Source of the DNA: CAYGWP01 sp964353455
GTDB lineage: Bacteria; Planctomycetota; Phycisphaerae; FEN-1346
Assembly: GCA_964353455.1 (NCBI GenBank)
Contig: CAYGWP010000165.1
Coordinates: forward strand, 1-10,335
Direction: 5' to 3'
DNA: 10,335 nucleotides
The position numbers and the translations under genes are program-made. This document shows, one piece after another, positions 5,411 through 10,335 of this stretch; position 1 is the stretch's first letter; each line of letters begins with the position of its first letter. A model generated the notes under the pieces. The model was given only the letters and a program-made list of their open reading frames with translations. It did not search any database and was not told the DNA's origin.

Positions 5411-7081
5411 ATGGCAGAGGCCACGCTGACCATTACCGGCAAGGGCCAGACCCGCGAGGTGCCCCTCGAACCCAAGGGCATCGTTCTCGGGCGCAGCAGC
5501 ACCTGTGACGTCGTGCTCGACAGCCCCCTGGTATCAAGGCAGCACGCAAGGATTTTTCAGGACCCGTTCGGCCGGTGGATCATCGAAGACCTCCAGAGCC
5601 GGATCGGGGTGATGGTCGGCGGCCAGCGCGTGCGTGCGCACGCCATGGTGCCCGGCGAAAGGGTCATCGTCGGCCCGTTCGTCCTGTCTCTCGTCCAGGC
5701 GTTCGAGGAAGCCCTCGCGCAGGACTCCAAGCCCTCCACCTCCACACTCCTGGTCGAGCCGGCTCAGGATTTGGAGGTCGCCCGCACGGGGGTGACTCCG
5801 GATGCGGTCCTCTCGCGCGATCGCCTGCACGAACTCAACCGCATCGAGGATCGCCTGGAGGCGGCCACCAGCATGTCGGACCTCTATACGGACATTTGCC
5901 GATATCTGGCCAGCACGAAAGGCAGCGCCGCCGCCGTCGTCCGGCTCCCTGCCGCGGGGCAGCCGCTGCCGCAGGCCATCCAGACGCTCACCTGCCAGGT
6001 GTCCAGCGGTGGGCTCGACCCGGCGCCCGCCTCCATGGCAAAGAACCTGTACTTGTCCAGACGGGTGCTGGAGGCGGTGCGAGCCTCAGGACAACCGGTC
6101 CTGGCCACGAGCGTGCACGCGGGCGACGGGCAGTTGTCGTTAACCCTTATGGGCTCGCATCAACCCCGCGCGGTGCTGTGTGCGCCCCTGGGCGAGGTGT
6201 CTGGGCCTATCGACGCGCTCTACCTGGACTTGCCGCTGCCTGCCGCCGCCCCGGACCTGCTGGAATTCATGCAGGCCGTGGCGCGGCAGGTCCGAATGGT
6301 CCGAAAGAACCTTCAACAACTGGAGGCCAAGGCCGAGCGGCGCGTCCTGGACTACCAGTTGTCCTTGGCCCGCCAGATCCAGTCCAGGCTGACCCCCCGG
6401 GCGGTTGCGGATATCCCCGGAGTGGACTTCGCCATCTTCTACGAGCCGGCCATGTGGGTCGGCGGCGACTATTGCGACCTGTGGCGGTTGACGGACGAGC
6501 GCGTTGCCTTCGCGGTGGGCGACGTGTGCGGCAAGGGCCTTCCCGCAGCAATGGTCATGTCAAACCTCCATGCCGCGCTGCGGGTTGCTACGCTGTTCTG
6601 CTCGGGGCCAGCCCTGGCAATGGGGCATGTGAACCGCCACATTGGCCAGCACGTGCCTGAGGGTATGTTCATCACGCTATTCCTTGGGGTTCTGGACCCA
6701 AGAAGCGGTCATGTGGAGTATGTCAACGCCGGCCACATTCCTCCGCTTCTCGTAGGGTCGGACGCGGGTGTGACCTCGTTGGCGCAGCCGGCCAACGGAG
6801 TCCTGGGCCTCTGGCAGGAATCATTTACAGCAGAGGCAACCACGTTGGTGCCGGGTACAGGCCTCCTCGTGGTGACCGACGGCATTACTGAGGCCGCGGA
6901 TGGCAAGGGGAACATGTTTGGCCTGACAGGGGTCAAGGCAGCCCTGGAATCCGCACCGGTCCAATCTGCGCAGCAGGTGGTCCAACGGGCGACGCAGGGG
7001 GCCGAGAACTTTCGTGGCCTCCGCCCGCGGCAGGATGACATGACCGCGCTGGCCCTGCTATGGCGCGGAGCCAGCACCTGA
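5411..7081 (+). CDS. FHA - GAF-like - SpoIIE/RsbU-type PP2C phosphatase
   Basis: This is a cytoplasmic 556-residue phosphatase of the PPM/SpoIIE class, which removes phosphate from Ser/Thr of regulatory proteins. The N-terminal FHA domain (about 1-100) has the phosphothreonine-binding GRSS (27-30) and SRQHA (42-46). A middle segment (about 150-290) has the look of a GAF-like sensor, but I see no diagnostic residue. A charged helix (about 293-328) precedes the catalytic domain: GGDYCD (351-356, D353), GDVCGKG (370-376, D371), NAGHIPP (439-445), TDGITEA (489-495) and QDDMT (541-545). These aspartates are the expected metal ligands, so it looks active. It starts 66 bases after the kinase stop with a good Shine-Dalgarno, so co-transcription and reading of kinase-made phosphothreonine by the FHA domain are likely. 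No anti-sigma or STAS partner lies in the window. Confidence 0.9.
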   Translation: MAEATLTITGKGQTREVPLEPKGIVLGRSSTCDVVLDSPLVSRQHARIFQDPFGRWIIEDLQSRIGVMVGGQRVRAHAMVPGERVIVGPFVLSLVQAFEEALAQDSKPSTSTLLVEPAQDLEVARTGVTPDAVLSRDRLHELNRIEDRLEAATSMSDLYTDICRYLASTKGSAAAVVRLPAAGQPLPQAIQTLTCQVSSGGLDPAPASMAKNLYLSRRVLEAVRASGQPVLATSVHAGDGQLSLTLMGSHQPRAVLCAPLGEVSGPIDALYLDLPLPAAAPDLLEFMQAVARQVRMVRKNLQQLEAKAERRVLDYQLSLARQIQSRLTPRAVADIPGVDFAIFYEPAMWVGGDYCDLWRLTDERVAFAVGDVCGKGLPAAMVMSNLHAALRVATLFCSGPALAMGHVNRHIGQHVPEGMFITLFLGVLDPRSGHVEYVNAGHIPPLLVGSDAGVTSLAQPANGVLGLWQESFTAEATTLVPGTGLLVVTDGITEAADGKGNMFGLTGVKAALESAPVQSAQQVVQRATQGAENFRGLRPRQDDMTALALLWRGAST

Positions 7082-7166
7082 AATCCCGACGCGCGATGGG
7101 TCCACCCCTTCACCGACCGCAGGCGCACGTCCGACCCTTTGCATTTTCCTCCTGGAGCGAGAGGTC

Positions 7167-7195
7167 GGGGGAAAAGGGGACATTCTGCTTTTTCG
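7167..7195 (+). repeat. Second copy of the GGGGACATTCT dispersed repeat
   Basis: This copy starts GGGGGAAAAGGGGACATTCT and ends GCTTTTTCG. It matches the minus strand of 902-938 apart from small differences in the A/T and C/T runs. The two copies are inverted relative to each other and bracket the kinase-phosphatase pair. Confidence 0.6.
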
Positions 7196-7231
7196 TGGCT
7201 TCTTCGGGAGCGGGCGCGGTAGGTTTGGATG

Positions 7232-7249
7232 CGTGCCTGGCAAGGCACG
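7232..7249. other. Perfect 7-bp hairpin
   Basis: CGTGCCT (7232-7238), loop GGCA, AGGCACG (7243-7249), about 150 bases after the phosphatase stop. It has no T-run. It may help end or stabilise the upstream transcript or may be another REP-like stem. Confidence 0.4.
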
Positions 7250-7332
7250 AGCGTCGGCGGACGGGGTGTGCCAGCACGTCATGAACCGCGGGAGCGGTGG
7301 CGCGGCATGACGGGCGGTCGGCGCAGGGACTG

Positions 7333-7428
7333 GGAGGCGGGCTATGACTGCGAGGCGGGCGGCGAAGGTTTCGCGGAGGGAGTTCATGGGGGCGTGCGCG
7401 GCGGGAATGGGGGCGGCCATGGTGAGCG
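7333..7428 (+). repeat. 96-bp direct repeat, left copy (sulfatase leader)
   Basis: It aligns without gaps to 8550-8645 (offset 1217 bp) with 6 mismatches, at 7343, 7352, 7385, 7388, 7418 and 7422. The repeat spans the GGAGG site, start codon and Tat signal of the downstream sulfatase. The two copies bracket the DUF6932-XRE cassette. Confidence 0.9.
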
Positions 7429-7469
7429 CGGCGGCGGTGTCGGAATTCTCCGCGGCATACTTGACTTAA
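7344..7469 (+). pseudogene. Orphan Tat signal peptide, 5' remnant of a sulfatase gene
   Basis: From ATG 7344, with GGAGG at 7333-7337, the frame gives a 41-residue peptide beginning MTARRAAKVSRREFMGACAA and stopping at TAA 7467-7469. The first 30 or so residues are nearly those of the intact sulfatase at 8561, including the twin-arginine SRREF. After about residue 29 the match stops and the frame runs into the cassette promoter. No sulfatase catalytic sequence remains. Either a second tandem sulfatase lost its body, or the leader was duplicated when the cassette arrived. Translation of the leader is possible since its ribosome site is intact. Confidence 0.75.
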
Positions 7470-7476
7470 TTGTCAA
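7461..7476. promoter_or_regulatory. Operator-like inverted repeat 1 (over -35)
   Basis: TTGAC (7461-7465), spacer TTAATT, GTCAA (7472-7476). The left arm is the -35 hexamer less one base. The twin at 7479-7494 has the same arm length and spacing, which argues for a dimeric repressor, most simply the XRE protein of the cassette. Confidence 0.6.
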
Positions 7477-7489
7477 TATAGACGATAAT
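7461..7489 (+). promoter_or_regulatory. Sigma70-type promoter of the DUF6932-XRE cassette
   Basis: The -35 is TTGACT (7461-7466) and the -10 is GATAAT (7484-7489), with a 17-base spacer, near consensus in an AT-rich island within very GC-rich DNA. Expected transcription start is about 7495-7497, giving a 5' leader of roughly 14 bases that begins at the AGGGGA ribosome site (7497-7502) of the first cassette gene. Confidence 0.75.
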
Positions 7490-7494
7490 GTCTA
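7479..7494. promoter_or_regulatory. Operator-like inverted repeat 2 (over -10)
   Basis: TAGAC (7479-7483), spacer GATAAT, GTCTA (7490-7494). The spacer is exactly the -10 hexamer, so a bound protein would block RNA polymerase. It lies 2 bp after repeat 1, with centres 18 bp apart. Confidence 0.6.
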
Positions 7495-7509
7495 GCAGGG
7501 GAAGCGGCC

Positions 7510-8082
7510 ATGCGAAAGATACCGGACTTCACGGACGACGGGTTGCTGCCGCCGGGCGAGTACGAGGTCAGCCTCGACGAGTTGCGTGAATCGGCGCTCG
7601 TTGTCGGGCCTCGGACGGCTGCACATCCCGCGTGGGACGCACCGTGGCGGAAGCACCTGGTGGACAACCTGGAGATTCTGGTCAACCAGCTTTGGCGGGT
7701 GGACGTCACGGAGGTCTTCATTGACGGCTCGTTCGCCGAGGACAAGGACCATCCCAACGACATCGACGGGTACTTCATCTGCGATTTGATGCGGCTGGCT
7801 TCGGGGGAACTTCAGCGCGAACTGAACCTGCTTGACCCGCACAAGGTATGGACGTGGGATCCATCCAGCCGCCGGTCGTGCCGGGGCTATCCCAAACGGC
7901 AACTTCCCATGTGGCACCAATACCGCGTGGAACTCTACCCCCACTTTACCGGCCAGCCATCGGGCATCCGAGACGAGCATGGCAACGAGATGGAATTCCC
8001 TTCGGCGTTCCGGCGGTCGAGGCGCGACGGCAAGCCCCGCGGCATCGTCAAGATCCGCAAACCAGTTGGAGGCAAGTCATGA
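7510..8082 (+). CDS. DUF6932-like putative nucleotidyltransferase, candidate toxin
   Basis: This 190-residue soluble protein has no signal peptide. The opening PDFTDDGLLPPGEYEVSLDE (from residue 5), the core IDGSFAEDKDHPNDIDGYF (71-89) and an ending of the type KPRGIVKIRK fit the DUF6932 family as I know it. G73-S74 with D84-x-D86 resembles the metal-binding signature of the polymerase-beta nucleotidyltransferase fold, so an NMP-transferase activity on tRNA or protein is possible but not shown. ATG 7510 follows AGGGGA (7497-7502) at 7 bases. The stop overlaps the start of the XRE gene (ATGA at 8079-8082), so the two are translated together. By analogy with HigBA gene order and AbiE-type nucleotidyltransferase toxins, this would be the toxin. 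It could instead be an RNA-modifying enzyme without toxicity. Confidence 0.75.
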   Translation: MRKIPDFTDDGLLPPGEYEVSLDELRESALVVGPRTAAHPAWDAPWRKHLVDNLEILVNQLWRVDVTEVFIDGSFAEDKDHPNDIDGYFICDLMRLASGELQRELNLLDPHKVWTWDPSSRRSCRGYPKRQLPMWHQYRVELYPHFTGQPSGIRDEHGNEMEFPSAFRRSRRDGKPRGIVKIRKPVGGKS

Positions 8083-8522
8083 TCCATAGCGAGAGGGAAT
8101 ACAAAGAGGCGGTTGAGCGTATCCGCCAGGAGAAGGATCGGCTGGCCAGGCAAAGGGCCGAACTCAAGGGCATGGGTCTCGGGGCGGCCGAGATCAAGCG
8201 AGCGCTGGACCCTATGCTCTCGTTCGATCAGCAACTTGAGGAAGAGGTCCAGGGCTATGAACGGCTCAAGCGAGGCGAATTCGATGAGATCGCCAACCTT
8301 CACGGTCTGGGGCGGCTTCTCGTGTCGTTGCGTATCGCACGCGGGCTGACCCAGCGGCAACTCGCCGAGAAACTCGGCGTGCATGAGACGCAGGTCTCGC
8401 GGGATGAGCGGAACGAGTATCACGGCATCACTCTGGAGCGGGCCGCCCGCATCCTGGACGCCCTGGGGGCGGAGGTCCGAAGCCGGGTTGAACTGGCGGA
8501 AAAAGAAATCAACGTTGCCTGA
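8079..8522 (+). CDS. XRE/HigA-like HTH regulator, candidate antitoxin
   Basis: This 147-residue DNA-binding protein probably represses its own promoter. Residues 1-75 are rich in Glu, Lys and Arg and look like two or three long helices, a likely partner-binding or dimerising part. A Cro/C1-type HTH follows (about 80-135), with LTQRQLAEKLGV (90-101), recognition helix HETQVSRDERN (102-112), then ITLERAARILDALG. ATG 8079 is preceded by GGAGG (8068-8072) at 6 bases and overlaps the DUF6932 stop by 4 bp, so the pair is coupled. The twin inverted repeats over the cassette promoter are the natural binding sites. Family membership is clear; the antitoxin role is inferred from size, order and promoter layout. 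Confidence 0.85.
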   Translation: MIHSEREYKEAVERIRQEKDRLARQRAELKGMGLGAAEIKRALDPMLSFDQQLEEEVQGYERLKRGEFDEIANLHGLGRLLVSLRIARGLTQRQLAEKLGVHETQVSRDERNEYHGITLERAARILDALGAEVRSRVELAEKEINVA

Positions 8523-8523
8523 A

Positions 8524-8540
8524 CGCCGGCCTGGCCGGCG
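8524..8540. terminator. Hairpin at the end of the cassette
   Basis: CGCCGGC (8524-8530), loop CTG, GCCGGCG (8534-8540) form a perfect 7-bp all-GC stem one base after the XRE stop. No T-run follows, so termination is uncertain. It also marks the right edge of the cassette, 9 bases before the direct repeat begins, and could be part of a junction. Confidence 0.35.
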
Positions 8541-8549
8541 CAGCAGCAT

Positions 8550-8645
8550 GGAGGCGGGCGATGACTGCAAGGCGGGCGGCGAAGGTTTCGCGGAGGGAGT
8601 TTATAGGGGCGTGCGCGGCGGGAATGGGGGCGGCGATGATGAGCG
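8550..8645 (+). repeat. 96-bp direct repeat, right copy (sulfatase leader)
   Basis: This is the partner of 7333-7428, 90 of 96 bases identical without gaps. It includes GGAGG (8550-8554), 6 bases before the intact sulfatase ATG, and its Tat leader. Confidence 0.9.
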
Positions 8646-10186
8646 GCGCGGCGGCAGCGGGCGGAGAAGCGGCGAAGGCGGCGGCGCGGCCGAACATACT
8701 ATTTGCGCTGGCGGATGATTGGGGGTTCGGGCACGCGGGGGCTTACGGGTGCCGGTGGGTCAAGACGCCGGCGTTCGACCGCGTGGCCGCGGAGGGAATC
8801 CTGTTCGCGCGGGCCTACACTCCGAACGCCAAGTGCGCCCCTTCGCGTGCGGCAATCCTGACCGGGCGGAATCCGTGGCAACTGAAGGCGGCGGCAAACC
8901 ACTGGTGCTATTTCCCGCCGGAGTTCAAGGTCTATACCGAGGCGCTTGAGGGGGCCGGCTACTTCGTCGGATGCACCGGCAAGGGCTGGGCGCCGGGCGT
9001 TGCGCTGGATGCCGGCGGCAACAAGCGGGCCATGACCGGCAGGCCGTTCGACCGGCGAACCGCCAAGCCGGCGGTCAGACTCATCAGCACCAATGATTAC
9101 ACCGCAAACTTCCAGGATTTCCTGGACCAGGCGCCTGAGGGGAAGCCGTGGTGCTTCTGGTACGGATGCCGCGAGCCGCACCGGCCGTACGAGTACGGGT
9201 CGGGGGCGGCCGCGGGAGGCAAGAAACTTGCGGATATCGACCGCGTGCCGGGCTGCTGGCCCGATGAAGAGGCGGTGCGGAACGACATGCTGGATTACGC
9301 GGTGAAGGTCGAGAACTTCGACCTGCACCTGGGCCGGATGATCGCGGAACTGGCGAAGCGCGGGGTGCTGGAGAACACGCTGGTGGCGGCCACGAGCGAC
9401 AACGGCATGCCCTTCCCGCATGACAAGGGAAATGCATATCAGGATGCCAACCATCTGCCGCTGGCGGCGATGTGGCCGCGCGGCATCCGCGGGCCGGGGC
9501 GAGTGTCGGAGGATTACGTCAGTTTCATCGACTTCGCGCCGACTTTTCTGGAGGCGGCGGGCATCGCGTGGGGCGAGACCGGCATGGCGCCGGCCGCCGG
9601 CCGCAGCCTTATGGACGTGTTCGCCTCCGGGAAAGGGGGCCGCGGGGTCGCGTCGCGCGACCACGTCATCATAGGCCGCGAGCGGAATGACGTGGGCCGG
9701 CCCAACGACGAGGGCTATCCGATCCGCGGCCTGGTCAAGGATGATTGGCTATACCTGCATAACTTCGAGCCGGCCCGATGGCCGGCCTGCAACCCGGAGA
9801 CCGGGTACCTTGACGCCGACGGCGGCCCGACTAAGACGGCGGTCCTGCGGTCGCGGCTCGTGCCGGAGAAGAAGCGGTTCTGGGATGCGTGCTTCGGCAA
9901 GCGCCCGCAGGAGGAACTCTTCGACCTCAAGGACGACCGCGACTGCCTTGTCAACCTGGCCGGCAAGCCGCAGCACGCAGCGCGGCAGGCCGAGATGCGG
10001 CGGCAACTCTTCGATGAACTCAAGGCCCAGGAGGACCCGCGCGCGCTGGGCCAGGGCCGGGTCTTCGACGCCTATCCGACCGCCGACGACAAGGTGCGAG
10101 GCTTCTTCGAGCGGTTCATGAAGGGCGAGCAGATGAACGCGGGTTGGGTTTCGAAGTCGGACTTCGAGAAGGCGCCGCCGGAGTGA
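8561..10186 (+). CDS. Tat-exported type I (S1) sulfatase, SGSH/heparan-N-sulfatase-like
   Basis: This 541-residue enzyme is predicted to hydrolyse sulfate (or N-sulfate) from a glycan outside the cytoplasm. The leader has SRREFIG (10-16) and an Ala/Gly-rich core, a twin-arginine signal. Metal ligands D52-D53 (LADDWG) and D280-N281 (SDNGMPFPHDKG) are present. The active site is C92-A-P-S-R96, the CxPSR signature whose cysteine is turned into formylglycine, followed by AAILTGR. H207 lies in EPHRPYE. SDNG-x-PFP is typical of sulfamidase-like members. K141 is in TGKGW; position +2 after the Lys is Trp, where many S1 sulfatases have His. Length and ends look complete, and ATG 8561 has GGAGG 6 bases upstream. 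Substrate cannot be told from sequence. No sulfatase-maturing enzyme lies in the window. Confidence 0.92.
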   Translation: MTARRAAKVSRREFIGACAAGMGAAMMSGAAAAGGEAAKAAARPNILFALADDWGFGHAGAYGCRWVKTPAFDRVAAEGILFARAYTPNAKCAPSRAAILTGRNPWQLKAAANHWCYFPPEFKVYTEALEGAGYFVGCTGKGWAPGVALDAGGNKRAMTGRPFDRRTAKPAVRLISTNDYTANFQDFLDQAPEGKPWCFWYGCREPHRPYEYGSGAAAGGKKLADIDRVPGCWPDEEAVRNDMLDYAVKVENFDLHLGRMIAELAKRGVLENTLVAATSDNGMPFPHDKGNAYQDANHLPLAAMWPRGIRGPGRVSEDYVSFIDFAPTFLEAAGIAWGETGMAPAAGRSLMDVFASGKGGRGVASRDHVIIGRERNDVGRPNDEGYPIRGLVKDDWLYLHNFEPARWPACNPETGYLDADGGPTKTAVLRSRLVPEKKRFWDACFGKRPQEELFDLKDDRDCLVNLAGKPQHAARQAEMRRQLFDELKAQEDPRALGQGRVFDAYPTADDKVRGFFERFMKGEQMNAGWVSKSDFEKAPPE

Positions 10187-10335
10187 TGAGGATTACGACG
10201 GCCGCGGCATTGTCCGGCGCGGTCTTTGCTCGCCTGCAATTAGTACTACAGCGCCACTTGGCTATTGCGCGGTGGGTCTCCGGACCCACCGCGCGACGAA
10301 GCCGCGTTGGCGCGGTCGAAAACACGGTCAACGCG
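10186..10335 (+). other. Open frame after the sulfatase running off the window; probably noncoding
   Basis: ATG 10186 overlaps the sulfatase TGA by one base and the frame stays open to the end. It begins MRITTAAALSGAVFARLQLV, which could be a signal-peptide start. The frame then crosses a perfect 12-bp hairpin and a second stem and becomes Arg-rich, so I doubt it is a real gene. It may be a 5' remnant cut by a repeat. Confidence 0.3.
10267..10294. repeat. Perfect 12-bp stem hairpin
   Basis: GCGCGGTGGGTC (10267-10278), loop TCCG, GACCCACCGCGC (10283-10294). This is the longest perfect inverted repeat I found. No T-run follows, so it is either an atypical terminator for the sulfatase transcript or a REP-like repeat. 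A smaller stem, CCGCG-TTGG-CGCGG, follows at 10302-10315. Confidence 0.75.

Larger units (their letters stand above)
7082..7332. other. Intergenic stretch after the phosphatase
   Basis: No gene is seen. It contains the second copy of the GGGGACATTCT repeat (7167-7195) and a perfect hairpin (7232-7249). A clear intrinsic terminator for the kinase-phosphatase unit is missing. Small open frames here give Arg/Gly-rich products without recognisable motifs. Confidence 0.6.

Noticed and set aside
5575..6660. Plus-strand 361-codon frame overlapping the phosphatase in another frame
   Set aside because: The product is Arg/Pro/Gly-rich and shares the region with a conserved FHA-PP2C protein. It is a shadow frame.
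7232..7249. Intrinsic terminator for the kinase-phosphatase unit
   Set aside because: The stem is perfect but no T-run follows and it lies about 150 bases after the stop, so I list it only as a hairpin.

Overview
The window is GC-rich (about 65-70% in the genes by eye). Its genes suggest an uncultured planctomycete or close PVC relative. The evidence is a DLG-type Ser/Thr kinase with a zinc-ribbon leader, fused to two DUF1080 domains and a long helical-repeat tail; an FHA-SpoIIE phosphatase; a Tat-exported S1 sulfatase; and gene-poor stretches full of short dispersed repeats. No ribosomal or other phylogenetic marker gene is present, so this assignment is an inference.

Layout, all genes on the plus strand. 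Positions 1-1042 hold no convincing intact gene. They contain tandem 16-bp and direct 23-bp repeats, clusters of perfect hairpins, a 24-codon remnant of a REP-associated (Y1/IS200-like) transposase inside an inverted-repeat element, and a C-terminal scrap of a PQQ/beta-propeller protein. Positions 1043-5344 encode a 1433-residue receptor-like protein kinase. After a 66-base gap with a perfect hairpin comes a 556-residue FHA-GAF-like-SpoIIE/PP2C phosphatase (5411-7081), its likely signalling partner. Positions 7082-7509 hold repeats, then an orphaned 41-codon Tat leader of a sulfatase, then a strong sigma70-type promoter.

The most interesting part is 7461-8540. It is a compact two-gene cassette in which a DUF6932-like protein with a nucleotidyltransferase signature (GSF...DID) overlaps by 4 bp an XRE/HigA-like HTH protein with a charged helical N-terminus. 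Its promoter is covered by two 16-bp inverted repeats of identical geometry (TWGAC-N6-GTCWA): the -35 lies in one and the -10 is exactly the spacer of the other. This is the layout of an autoregulated toxin-antitoxin or defence module. The cassette sits between two copies of a 96-bp sequence (7333-7428 and 8550-8645, 90/96 identical) that is the ribosome-binding site and Tat leader of the sulfatase gene. It therefore appears to have landed in, or replaced, a sulfatase gene.

The intact sulfatase (8561-10186) follows, resembling heparan-N-sulfatase (SGSH)-type enzymes. The end of the window (10187-10335) is mostly hairpins, including a perfect 12-bp stem. Kinase and phosphatase probably form a phospho-Ser/Thr signalling pair whose extracytoplasmic DUF1080 domains could sense or bind carbohydrate. 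A functional link to the sulfatase (sulfated glycan use) is plausible but rests only on proximity.
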